This document shows positions 24,800-35,999 of a stretch of 64,000 nt of DNA, one piece after another. The stretch's first letter is position 1. Each line of letters starts with the position of its first letter. Source of the DNA: Harmothoe impar (lineage: Eukaryota; Annelida; Polychaeta; Phyllodocida; Polynoidae); the NCBI GenBank assembly GCA_947462335.1, contig OX381710.1:30123004-30187003 (forward strand). The letters run 5' to 3'. The position numbers and the translations under genes were made by a program. The notes beneath the pieces are model-generated. The model worked only from the letters and a program-made list of their open reading frames with translations. It was not told the origin of the DNA and made no database searches.

Positions 24800-24890
24800 A
24801 GGCGCCTCACGTCGAGCAGCTCTATCAGCATCTGGCCCTCACGTGACGTGAGGGGTGAGCAGCTCATAGGTCACGTGACGTGCTCACAGG
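24800..24890. promoter_or_regulatory. E-box/CRE cluster with repeated GAGCAGCTC
   Basis: Two composite sites, CCTCACGTGACGTGAGG (24837-24853) and GGTCACGTGACGTGCTC (24869-24885), each join a CACGTG E-box to a TGACGTG half-CRE. A CTCACGTCGAGCAGCTC variant precedes them and GAGCAGCTC recurs between them, so a short unit seems to have been duplicated. The pattern suits bHLH-Zip (USF/MiT-type) and bZIP binding. Confidence 0.45.
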
Positions 24891-24980
24891 AGGACCTTCG
24901 GGGAGACACCATTGACACCGGAGCGACCCGGCAGGTTCGCGTGGGGCGCCGGGAGATGAGGTAGGCAGCAACAATGTCAC

Positions 24981-25151
24981 CTCCCTTCGCACCCCCACAC
25001 CTCCCTCTCCACACACACATTGCCCATGGCCCGGCACGGATGCCAAGGCTACACAGGGTATATTATAGCCGAAGGCTTGCGGGGGTGACTGGTGTGCAAA
25101 GTAGGTGTATGTTGTTAAGGATGGGTCCTCCAGCAGTCGCTGGGCATGAGT
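24981..25151 (-). CDS. Candidate coding exon, unknown product
   Basis: On the minus strand a long pyrimidine tract ending CCTCCTCCTCAG precedes a 57-codon open frame in phase 0 that ends at a GAG/GTGACA donor (24980). It begins THAQRLLEDPSLTTYTYF and includes GYNIPCVALASVPGHG. If not spliced, the frame continues to a stop at 24864. A 130-codon plus-strand frame (24974-25366) covers the same DNA, so the strand is uncertain. No family was recognised. The pyrimidine tract is partly low-complexity, which weakens the acceptor. Confidence 0.22.
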
Positions 25152-25378
25152 CTGAGGAGGAGGGGCAGGGGCAGGGGTTGGGGGTGGCATTGTCGCCCAT
25201 GCAGCCTCCAGTGATGATACCTGTAGGATGTGACATATATAAAAGAGAGACAGAAAAGTTTACTGGATCATGTCACGCATTTGACACAGTGGTAGATACC
25301 CTAGATCTATATACCCAGCTGTCCCCCAATCTTTCCCCTCCGGAGAAGCAGGATATGTGGTTATAAGCAGATATGCAA

Positions 25379-25525
25379 CCCAGTAAACAAAAAACGTTAT
25401 ACAACATTTTATAACGTTGTATAACGTTAAATAACGTTTCTCTAAGGCTTCTTACTATGGCATAACGTTATATGAAATTTTCTAACGTTATTTTGACGTA
25501 AAATAACGTTTTTTTGTTAGCTGGG
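25379..25525. mobile_element. 147-bp miniature TIR element packed with AACGTT
   Basis: The ends are CCCAGTAAACAAAAAACGTTAT and, read on the other strand, CCCAGCTAACAAAAAAACGTT. Seven AACGTT palindromes lie inside, five of them as ATAACGTT. It has no coding capacity, and the flanking target duplication is unclear (at most AA). It looks like a MITE of an unidentified DNA-transposon family. Confidence 0.75.
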
Positions 25526-26002
25526 AAAACACACCATTTAGTGATGTGCAATTCCAGAATCATGACATTGTATCTTGCAGTTTATATTAAAGTTACCTTT
25601 GACTCCGGCGTTATATTGCCATGATAAGCGTATTGTGTAGTTTAAACTATAGCGTAACTCACAACTTAATGTGGTCATTGTTATGAGAACAGCACAGGAA
25701 AGTAGAAGAAAGGGACATAGAAATTCTTAAACATATCTTAGGGAATAAGATCATTGTCTTCCCTCTGAAGACAACACGTTATTAGTGGATGTACCGATGG
25801 TGGCTGAGCATAATACCACCCACGTGAAAGTTAACTAAGACAGTGCCCTTTCACGAAAGTATCACAATTTGATACTTATCTTATGTCCATGGAAAACCGA
25901 AAACATTTTGATTTCAGGTCGAGCATATTCCACATTAGCGAGATACAGTGGCTCCACCTTTTGGACCACTGTTAACAGTCATAACCCTTTGCTCTGCAAG
26001 GA
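25526..26002. other. Short AT-rich spacer
   Basis: I see nothing supportable between the miniature element and the composite repeat. Confidence 0.5.
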
Positions 26003-26443
26003 CCAGCTCAGCCAAATCTCGTGGCCGAGATTAGGGTACAAGCAGGGTGCAGGTATTGTGAATAGGTTGTTACTGGACAATGCTTGTATCACCTTGTCCA
26101 GGATAGTGTAGTGGTTAGCACAGTGGACTCATAATGCCGGGAGCCCAAGTTCAAATCCCTACCAGGCCAAATAGCAGTATGTCCTTTAAATATATATTTC
26201 TAAATTTTCTTTAGTATTGTGAATAATGTATTCTGTTTCCAAAATTGCTTTACTTATGAATTTGATTACCAGGCATTGCCTGGAAGAGAATTGAACTCAG
26301 GTACTATGCATCATAAATCCACAGTGCTAACCACTACACTATACTGGACACAGGTGACATTAGGAGTGTCCAGGTACAAGCTATTCCCAATACCTGCACC
26401 CTGCTTGTACCCTAATCTCGGCCACGAGATTTGGCTAAGCTGG
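26003..26443. mobile_element. Two head-to-head copies of a tRNA-containing composite repeat
   Basis: The left arm (26003-26168) and right arm (26279-26443, inverted) share the same order of parts: a nearly identical block with AAATCTCGTGGCCGAGATT and ACAAGCAGGGTGCAGGTATTG, a more variable link, then a tRNA-like segment. In the left copy the tRNA part has an A box TAGTGTAGTGGTTAGCAC (26104-26121), a CTCATAA anticodon-like loop (CAT) and a B box AGTTCAAATCC (26149-26159). The T stem does not pair, so it is not a functional tRNA gene. The arms differ by perhaps 15-25%. This is a SINE-like or foldback structure whose tRNA part lies at the inner side of each copy. Confidence 0.7.
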
Positions 26444-27109
26444 TTGCTGTGAGTACTGGGAATAGACCTAGGACCAGTGGAAATGGCGCTGCCCACTGAT
26501 CATCTCGCTAATGCCCTATAGTGTGCGTGCACGCATCACAACGCTGGGATTGACCCAGAGGAAAACCCTTCTTCTAATCAAAGGGCAAAATGTCAGAGAG
26601 GAGAGAGCAGTGGAGTTCCCATGGGAGTGGTCCCCGTCCATCGGCCAGGTTCCCGTCACCAAAGGGCCTGCTTGGATTCCATGTGTCTTGGGATTAACCC
26701 ATGGTCACTCATTTCCTCTTTCAACTGGCCTCGCTTTGCTTTGCTTTAAATGGAAGTTGGGGGTAGGGGGTCGAAATGTTTTTACTTTATTTTACTTGTC
26801 GATGGCACTAATCTACTATAAAGGCACATATATATGTTACATTTGCTTATCTCATAGCAATTCAATGACTACATAGAGATAACTCCCTAATGCCATTCTA
26901 GCATCATATCATTGCTATGAAAAGTACTAAAAAGTATTTAGCTGACATTTTCCCTTCTGACTGAAACTCTCACTGTGTGGAAAAAGTAAATTTCATGCGT
27001 GTTGATTTTCAGACGAATTACGACTGCCTTCGATTTGTCATGCATAAATGCCTGTCCGAGATGTATACGTCATGTACATGTTAATCTTTGCTCACCCATG
27101 TACCTTAAC
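26444..27109. other. Interval without a supported gene
   Basis: A 121-codon plus-strand frame (26511-26876) is unremarkable. I see nothing else. Confidence 0.5.
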
Positions 27110-27690
27110 CCTATACCCCGACCCCCGCCCTAACCTGGCAGTAGGCTAACGGGGCCTTCTTGTGTCTTACAACCACCAGGACACGGACCAGGAAGTGTGT
27201 GCAGGTCTCCAACCCCAGGTGGGGCCACAACTGTAACCCAGCCGTACCGCTATCAGGCCTCAGCAGCGCAGAGCCTCCGGGCGCACCCCTCCCGGCGGGA
27301 CCCTTAATAAACATAACGCGGCTTTTATGTCGACCCTGGAGGGGGCGGTGGGCCGACCCTGTGCGTCTCACGCTAATATACAGGAGGCCGCCGCTGTCAG
27401 AGCCAAGAAAGGCGGCGGGCAAGGTTTGATGAAAGACTGTCGACGATTGAGAATGATGCGGGCCCCGGTCGGGAGGCTGGAAGAAGGTGTTTGTGGGTAT
27501 AGGGGTGTCAGAAACCATGTCTATAAATATACAGTGATGCCCTCCATGCACAACACGTGGGGGCGACCAGGGCACGTCCGCTACCGACGGTATGTAAGGG
27601 CTGATAACTATGGAAGCAACAAGATCAAAGATATCGGCACTACTTATCAGCATGATCAGCTTATGCTATGGCCATTGAATGATTAGTAAG
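27110..27690. promoter_or_regulatory. GC-rich island with Fox/Cdx-like core
   Basis: The block is CpG-containing and GC-rich, with frames open on both strands (180 codons minus at 27111-27653; 119 codons plus at 27327-27686), which is expected at this composition. A CCTTAATAAACATAACGCGG core (27302-27321) followed by GGCTTTTATG combines Fox-like and Cdx/Hox-like motifs. I favour regulatory DNA. The 180-codon frame (Gly-, Pro- and His-rich, no domain) is worth an RNA check but has no splice bracket. Confidence 0.3.
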
Positions 27691-28689
27691 TGATTCCTCC
27701 TGTGCCACAGGGTGGCTATACAGTGTTGATTTGGCAAACCACATGTTACTTTAGGAAACTAAAAGAAACAGGATGATAGTCTGCACTAGGAAAGGCTAGT
27801 ATTAGTGTCAAGTAAACCGTGATTTAGAAGTAAAGCCATAACCATCCGACGGCCTGGGTAGTAAACCTTATTAGCTACATATTGTTATTCTATTTTTCTG
27901 TACAATGTAATGTTGTTATACAATATCTTACTGTTCTCAAAAGAACACGGCCAACAGACAATGGTGCGCAAAACATCTTGAGGTGTCTTACATGTAATAC
28001 AGTACAAGAAACGGGTGAGCTATTGGGCATCTGGGATTTCTTCAATCTGGAAGGTTTTTCAAAAGGTCAAGCACTCGGGTCACAAATCTGTTATGAAAGA
28101 CTTTCCTGATGTTGTACTACACATATCCAAAGAACAATACGACCAGTGTGTTCGGCACCCTATCCTTTCACGACTGCGTTGAAACTACTAATTAATGCTA
28201 AGGTATTAATGCTAATACCTGACCATGAACTAGCCGCTTTTCAGGATTTCGCCCGAATTTTCATGTGTACACTGATAATAGCTATGCAGATGAGCAGTAG
28301 AATATATTGCATCGTTACAATATATAATATTATTACGGTATTAGTGTACTGTATTAGTGTGCTCTAGACCAATGCGGCAAGAAAAGCAGACGATGTCATG
28401 AGGATTCTGCTGAAACCAACTGAAAAACAATTTTATGATGAAAAACATTAGAACTGCAGTATCTAATAAACAGTATTTTACAGTGTGGGAGGCACTCCCA
28501 CTGAGGTGATGGTGCATTAGGTTTTGATGCCTGGTACCTGATGCCGCATTGAGGCCCTGAGAACAAAATGTTCCATTCGAAAGAACTGATATCCCCTGGT
28601 GGCATGTACTAAAATCCCCCGAGAAAGTCCCTTCTCACGTGTTGAGCCACACATGTAACTTTGGGAACTTAAACCTAGCATAATATGAC
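27691..28689. other. AT-rich interval, nothing supportable
   Basis: Only short open frames and TA-rich runs (around 28306-28345) are present. Confidence 0.5.
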
Positions 28690-28729
28690 GATGGGGACGC
28701 CATATCCACTTGATATGGACGTTCCCATC
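28690..28729. repeat. Tight 40-bp hairpin
   Basis: GATGGGGACGCCATATC pairs with GATATGGACGTTCCCATC around a 5-base loop, with one bulge and one G-T type mismatch. It could be a foldback remnant or a structured RNA element. It is too short-looped for a typical microRNA precursor. Confidence 0.6.
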
Positions 28730-29107
28730 ACTATGTAGGTGTTTCATGTCAACACCTAATATCCGTTCTGATGCCTAATCCATGTCACACTATGCTTTAG
28801 GCTATTTTTCAAATCAAATGATATAAGGCCTGCTTTAGGGACAGCTAAGCTAGCAAAGCTCGTGCAAATCTACTTCTTTTGGCGTGTTGATGTAGAGACG
28901 AATTATGGCCAGTTAACGACGCATTTCAAAAATAAATCTGAGGTGCTGGGATAGCATGGCATATAATAATGAAAACCACAATGGGATCTCCAATTATTCA
29001 ACTCCAGGTATCAAAATGCCATGCACAAATGACCTTTATGGGATGATTTCCTCCTACAAGCAATCATAGTGGTCCGGTTCTTTATTGGATCCTTCTCACA
29101 CCTGATA

Positions 29108-29570
29108 TCTACGGTGGCCGTCAAGGCTCACAAAAAAAAAGAATTTTTTTTTTATATGTGAATTTTTTTTCTCACTTTTCTGGGCCGTTCAAGCAATTTC
29201 TCAAAATAGTAATACTCTTTTTTGCTGTCAACATCGAAAACTCTTGCAAATTCTTGCTGTCAACTGTCAATATTGGCCGAGGAGGCTCACAAAAAAAAAA
29301 ACATATATTTTTTTTCTTCACATTTCTCCATCGTTTATCAAATTTCTCAAAAACACTCTCTTTTTTTGTTTTTGCTGTCAACATCAAAAATCGGGGGTGA
29401 GCCTCCTCGGCCAATGTTGACAGTTGACAGCATTATTTTTTTGTGGTTGACAGCAAAAAAAACAAAAAAAACTTTTAGGGAAATTGCTTGAACGGCCCAG
29501 AAAAGTGAGAAAAAAAATTTAATTAAAAAAGTGATATTTTTTGGGGGTGAGCCGTGACGGCCACCGTAGA
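29108..29570. mobile_element. Foldback element with TA duplication, family A copy 1
   Basis: The ends TCTACGGTGGCCG and CGGCCACCGTAGA are perfect inverted repeats flanked by TA on both sides (29106-29107 and 29571-29572). Inside, the arms continue with GGCTCAC, poly-A/T tracts, CTTTTCTGGGCCGTTCAAGC and a second inner inverted block (TTGGCCGAGGAGGCTCAC). The internal words CTGTCAAC and TTGACAG recur. It has no coding frame and folds on itself almost end to end. It is related to 35026-35694. Confidence 0.8.
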
Positions 29571-29883
29571 TATCTAATTACTCAATGGTATTGTGTTACG
29601 TGTTCATGTATTGGATTTAATATCAATGCAAGCATCTCTGCCTGGGTTCGGGTCTGCCCTAGTATCCATCTCAGTGGTTTGGGGTTTCACTCAATCGTTT
29701 AAGATCATCGTATCCAGCAAACACACACCGCACGTTGATAATGCAGTTTCACGAAATTTCTTACACAGTACTCATATTTCGGACACATTTTGGAGCAAAT
29801 GTTCTAACCCTCCATGTCACATAGACATGGTGTGGGAGGGACAGGCCTTTAGAATGCAGTTAGTATAAGAGCAAAGGTATAGA

Positions 29884-30953
29884 TGCGAATCAAAATTAAT
29901 AATAGGCTCTAAGCTTATCCAAGTACGTGCCACGCATCTGGGTTCTACATCCCGACTCGCCAAACTGCCGACCCTAAATAGGGTCGAACTACCGGCCCTA
30001 AATAGTAGGCACTCTGAAATACGCACTGCAGTGGTCTCAAAGTGCAGCCATGGGTGACACACAAAATTGGCTCTGCATTTAGGAGTCTGCCTGAGATGAG
30101 GTTCAGGGTTTTTCAGATTGTTCAGACTATGACACTATGGAAAAGCACATTGGAAAGCCCTTGCAGAGTAGTATTTCATAGTGGGCATTTAACATAGGTT
30201 TATAACAAAGGGGGAAAATGACAGTTTGCAAAAAGTGATGGTCTTTTTCTACCCCATAGATAATATTGAAATATTACCCAGCCATCTGTAAAAACAAATC
30301 AGCCAGGTCCTAACATATCAGAAGATTGTGTGTACCCATCGACAGCCTCCTACATGGATGCCCAAGGGGTTTTCTAGACTGCCCAAATTGGTGCACTGCA
30401 AGTACTGCTCTAGCCTACATGACATGGGATTGTACAGCATCAAGATGTAAATAGGGTGTTTCATATAAATCTTATGTGAATTAAAGAATATCTTATAGCA
30501 ATATGGAAAGGGGAATATTGTAGCTTTCCAACAGTGTATTACACACACCCTCAAATATAATATAACAGCCTAAAGAGATCCATACAGGTAGGGAACTGGT
30601 TTAGTGGCTGCATGGTCACACACCATCTACATGTATAGTATAGACCCACTCCAGTGGTGCCAATCTCTCACAGGTACCCCTGTGCATTTCTATAGTGGGC
30701 ACTTGCTTCCACAACCCTCCCTGTTCTGGTCAATTTCTCCACTTCTAATTATGATAGAAGGATGAGTAAATATGTTCAGGAAAGCTGTTAGTGTGGCCAA
30801 TGACATGGCACAATAAAATACGGAATCTACACAATTTGGAAAATTTATCCAAGTGCCTATAAATAGGGTCGGTAGTTTGGCGAGTCGGGATGTAGAACCC
30901 AGATGCGTGGCAAATACTTGGATGAGCTTAGAGCCTATTAATTTTGATTCGCA
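29884..30953. mobile_element. 1.07-kb non-autonomous element with ~100-bp TIRs
   Basis: Bases 29884-29993 and the reverse complement of about 30857-30953 share TGCGAATCAAAATTAAT, then CCACGCATCTGGGTTCTAC and CCCGACTCGCCAAACT at roughly 90% identity. The left arm carries an extra internal duplication of CGACCCTAAATAG. The 860-bp interior has no long ORF and no other repeat. A clear target duplication is not visible. I do not recognise the family. Confidence 0.8.
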
Positions 30954-33900
30954 GCTATCATAATTATTATGATTTAGTCTTTGTGAAAAGGGATGTACAA
31001 TTATGTTTTATGGTGGTTTTTTAAGTTTTTAATTTTCCTTTTTTCATATTTTGTCACAGAATTACTAAGCCACAGTTAGGAATTTTAATATGATACCAGC
31101 GCCTTCGGCGTTGGATTCTGCCCCTGCCCCTCTCAGAAAAGAAAGAAAGAAAGAAATGGGATAGCCTACACAAAAATATTTAAAATTTAGGCCTACAGGG
31201 CAATAGCTCGTTTCCCCCGCCCCCCCCCCCCCCCACGCCGAGCGCGGAAACAGAAGCGAACAGAAGCGCACGTCAGCGTTCCTCTGCCCCAGTTCACCCT
31301 GTGCAATATCGCCATGGTGATGAGTCCCACGGTAGCAACCTCACTCTCCAAGCATATTCTCTCGGAGGTACCCGGCTCAGAACTTTAGACTGGCATGAAT
31401 CAAGTATTATAGAAGGTTTCAATATCATATTTAGTTACAACGGTTGAATAGATATTTACTGTGGAATTCCGTCCTATTTGGACACCATTACTCTGTAATT
31501 ATCTTAAATTAGGGCAACACTGCACGAGAAAACAATGGCGGATTTTTGTCAGTTTCTCTGTCTCTTGTTGCAAGGCACTCTCTGCGAGATTATGAGTATT
31601 ATATAATCGATTTCTTTTTAAATGCAGCGGAATCTCAAGTATTAGTTTGATAGGGAGAGGTAGTATTACACATGCCTTGCTGTAAATATTAATTAAAGTA
31701 AGTTTGTGCAAAAATTCGAGTTAGCTTTGAAAAAAGTACATCTTTTTAGATAGCCTCTTTTGGTTTATCTGTTCCCGGCAAGCACTCAGGCCTAATTTAA
31801 TGGAGTGGTTCGCTGGTCCCAACTAATGCCGTTTTATATATAGGGGAATCATCTTCACTAGCTATGGAGGCTATATCTACCAGATCTTCTGTCATCTACA
31901 GTCTTTTTTACACTTGAGAAAATTATGCTTCACTATCACAGGGGCAGGGGCACTGAATCTCTGGAATGAATAGAGTACCGATATCACACTATGTAACATT
32001 AACACTGCGGCTTTATCAGTAGGATATAATCTAGGAAGAGCTTCATCCCACTGTCGTCGCAGCTAAAGATGTGTTCCATTCCTGTAGGGATGCATGCAGT
32101 GAGTAGGGTGGCGTCTGTGACCCTACAGCCTTAAGGCCTCCTCCAGGGCAGGAGCCAGAACGAGGCAGACATCAGACCTGCCAGTCAGACACACCCATGT
32201 GACCAGCGCCTGGTCACGTGACCGAGCCCACCACAGGGTCGCGCGATTGATCCGTCGCCTTTTACTTCCAGTGGCCCCGACAGCCGACGGACAAGCGAGA
32301 CGCGACGTCGCCACAGTCCAGCGGTTACCTCACTGAGGCTCATTTCTTTGTAAAGGCATATTCTATGAGTATCGATTAAGGGCCTTTTTGAAAACTCATC
32401 GTTACAGTCTGCCTAAGGCATTTAATAGCAAGTTTAATACGAAAACGAGACAACATAGCTTACATCTACTCATAGCAGTCTCGGCAAGTGCTTACTCCTA
32501 TTATACTTGATACCTATGAAAAATGTTGTACTTATGTTAGATAGCCCTTTTACAGGCACCACTGATTACTTCTTAACCATTAATATGACATCGTGAATCA
32601 CAGTTTCTAAATCCACTCAAGGAGTTCCGAAGTGTCACCAAAATGTCCATGGCACGTGGTTTTGCATGTAAACCAAGTAGAGAGCTACAAAATGTCTCAT
32701 GAGAATCGCTGCTCTATTGGTGAACTGGGATAAGAGGCTTGGCTGGGGCGGGCTTCTGATCAGAGCAAACAATGGGGACCACTCAGTGCCATGCGTTGAC
32801 GCTGTATTAACGTCATTACGATCATACACGTCATAAGACGTCAGCCTTTGTGAGAATTGCATCATCCACTTATGTGTGGCCTCTAAGCCATTGGGGAAGG
32901 ATGCATCAGAAGCCGTGGCCACAATAATAATGAGTACTGTAACACTGTCCGATGTGAGCAATCGACTAATATGATGGAGTGTGAAATAGCCGTCATTCTC
33001 TCCTATAAAATTTGGTGGGAATGTTCGTGCATAAAGCAACTGGTTTGTAATCCTGATTTGTATTCCAGCTAAATTTGACAGAGGGCGATCCTGGGCGGAT
33101 GGATTGCAATTATAATCAGCATCCTTGTTGTCCTAACTTTAAGCATCAAAGCAAGAGGAGATGACTCTTTGAACCCGGACTTGAAAGTACCCATCTGGCA
33201 CACCAGCCGATTGAGCAGTTACAATATATTGAGTTATCAATTGCACAACCAAAGAGTAGATTAGACTGTGGACGTTCACTAACTAGGTTAACCAAGCAGT
33301 CTATATTTACATCTTACATTAGGGATACTCTAACTTCTACTTACTCGTCATGGAGGAAAATGTAGATTATTTTCAAGGGTCAGTAATGATAACATCTTTT
33401 ACCAGATATCGATGATTTTGATGATAAGCCCTTAGATAAAGATATTTAATGACTACATACGATCACCCTTTATAGATAAAGGGCGATCCACACCGAGCAT
33501 GTCTAGTCTAGATAAGAAGGCCTGTGTAATGCATATCTTTTTATCCTTGAAAGAAAGACTTCAAACAGCCAATGCTTTTTATTTGAACAAATTCTCCCAA
33601 TTTATCTATATCTAATTGGGTATTTTTTGTTGGTGTATCACTTTCAGAATTGGGCGATGTACCTTTAAACCTCACATGTTTTAATTGATTAGCATGGACG
33701 CTTCAGATGACAAGTTACTTCCAAAAAACTAAATATATCTATACAAGGATAAACGTCTATGGCTGTTTGGCAGATATGAGGTCCAATGTATCAAGTGGTC
33801 CCTATCTTGCAAAAATAATACCTACGGGGGTATATCTCGCCCAATAATTGTGAAAACAGCATCCAGGCATATCTGGCAAGACATTGCAAGGTTGTAAGAT

Positions 33901-35025
33901 ATCATTTGTAAGATAAGGACATTAAGAAAAAAAATTACACATATAACGACAACAGGTCCTACAAAATCATCCTTTTCCTGCTTAACTTTTACAATGCTGA
34001 ACACCATACATTTATATCATCCATCAAGTAAATGTTTTATGAGTACCTAATCCTTTCATTAATTCACTCGCTGTTGCAACAATATTTTAATACGTTATCT
34101 ACTTAGTTGATTTGTTACAATGGTTTAATTGGAATCATGCATTCCAGTCTGTTTTACTAGTATCTTTTTGCTGACACTCTATACAACACTTTGATTAATA
34201 GATCAAAGCATTAACAATGACATATTTCAAAGGTTGCGATGCTTGCAAAACACCTCCTTCCCTGTCGAAGCCTTGCCGATGTTAGAGTTGATTCCTATCA
34301 TATGCAAGTAATACAGCTATAATGCGGATGCTGTAGAAGGAGCAAATATATACTGTAACCTGACCCATTTATAGAGAGATGAAACAAGCTGGATTAACTT
34401 AATCTGGAACATCGGCGTAAGCAAATTCAATTTCACCCAGCAGTTATCACAGGTCGGTAACCTTATATAAAACATCAGGAAATAGCACACATAAGCCCTT
34501 ACCATTTAGGCATACAGGAGTGGATTAAGAGCTGATATGGGGCTGGGGGCCTCTAGGGACATTCTGTCCCTCTGCCACTTTGCCTCTCATTGTATGTACT
34601 CATCCATAACAACGCATGTTAATAGCGTTAGTTGCATCTCGTAAGAGGCATTGGGCCAGTGTACTTGCGTACGAGTATATAATCTGCAACATTATGCAGT
34701 TCATGAATTGTAACAATGAGATATCGCTTAAACTAAAGTAATCTGATACATGTTAACTTACATTAAGAATAATGTATCACCTCATCTTCTTTTGTGGATG
34801 TATGTGTCAATATAGTATTGGGGGCGCTGCGGAGGTACCACCTTAGATCAGCCTCTATGGATAGAATGACAACCCGGCTGCACTAAGAGACAAAATATCT
34901 CACCTTATTGGAAAGCGATGCTATATATTCATTCTGTTTTAGTTCGACTCATGTTGGTATGAGGATATTCTTGGAGACCAATAATTATATTTACTATTAT
35001 GGAATAAAGGCTGATAGGTATTGAA
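30954..35025. other. Mostly AT-rich interval with a few GC-rich spots
   Basis: A poly-C tract lies at about 31219-31234, followed by a GC-rich patch to about 31330 with repeated CAGAAGCG and a partial X-box-like CGGTAGCAACC (31330-31340). Bases 32100-32330 are GC-rich and contain a perfect E-box palindrome (listed separately). A 134-codon minus-strand frame (32635-33039) has no recognisable domain and no clear splice bracket. I see nothing supportable from 33040 to 35025. Confidence 0.45.
32212..32223. promoter_or_regulatory. Perfect GGTCACGTGACC E-box palindrome
   Basis: This is the extended palindromic site preferred by USF and MiT/TFE-type bHLH-Zip factors. It sits in a local GC-rich patch. 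Function is inferred. Confidence 0.4.
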
Positions 35026-35694
35026 GCCGACAAGGGTGACAAAAAAGAAGTTCTGAGTCTTGTTTTTGTCCAATTTGACAGGATGAAATATATTTTTATC
35101 CTGCTGTCACCATCAATTGATAGCTGACAATTGATAATTGACACCAAAAGATAGCTGTCAACACCGTCCCATTTCTGTCTGTCCTGTTTCTGTCCATCCC
35201 GTTTCTGTCCGGAGTATGGGCCAGTTGTTCAAGACACGATGGTACTTAAATTAAACTATATTTAGCAGAACATATGTGGATATCAGTGATTGTATTGCAA
35301 TAAATAAGGGATATTAATCGACAAGCAAGTGCAAATCAAAGAAAATATTGTATCAGGAAGCAGGACAGTGGGTGCACTTTATCTCTGCCCTACGTCAGGT
35401 ATACAGTAGAAATGGACAAATCAGCTGAGTATAATTATGCTTTGACAGTAGGTACTTGCAGTGGACAGAAACAGGACGGACAGAAGCAGGACAGACAGAA
35501 ACAGTATGGACAGAAACAGGACAGTGTTGACAGCTATCTTTCGGATGAAATTGACAGACACAGCAGGATAAATGACATTGACAGCAAGAAAAAGTATTTC
35601 ATCCAGGAAATTTGACGAAAGAGATTTTTCTCTTTTTTTTTTCAATTTGTTTTCCAAAACTTTTTTTCTGGTGACCCTTGTCGGCCACCGTAGA
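35026..35694. mobile_element. Foldback element, family A copy 2, left end lost
   Basis: The right end (GGCCACCGTAGA, 35683-35694) matches the termini of the 29108-29570 element. The left end begins at GCCGACAAGGGTGAC and lacks the outer TCTACGGTG. The arms pair over some 220 bp and contain arrays of GGACAGAAACAGGAC (right) or TCCTGTTTCTGTCC (left), plus TTGACAGCTATCTTT and its complement. A 35-bp-scale amplification of the CAGAAACAGGA word has occurred inside both arms. Plus- and minus-strand frames here (67 and 95 codons) are by-products. Confidence 0.75.
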
Positions 35695-35999
35695 TGGGGG
35701 TTCATCATAAGGGGTTAAGTGTCACACCATCGTCAACACATTTGTCTAGCTGTTAATGGTAACTTTGGCTATACTTATGAACAGCACCAACACCATCAAT
35801 TTCGTCGGTTCTTAATCTGTCATGGGGCATACTTATGTCGTAGATCCATCATGGCAAGGATCTGCTTACACTCAGCATTGTCCGCCTGTTGCTTGCATAT
35901 GGGCTCATTAGCTCCAAGATCCAACTGACAAAGATCAGGCCTATGGATGAGTGATAACAGCTGACATGAGCAGCTGTGGGAGCAGCTCTGGTGCATAGA

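Noticed and set aside
27111..27653. 180-codon minus-strand open frame
   Set aside because: It lies in a GC-rich island where frames on both strands are open; no bracket or domain.
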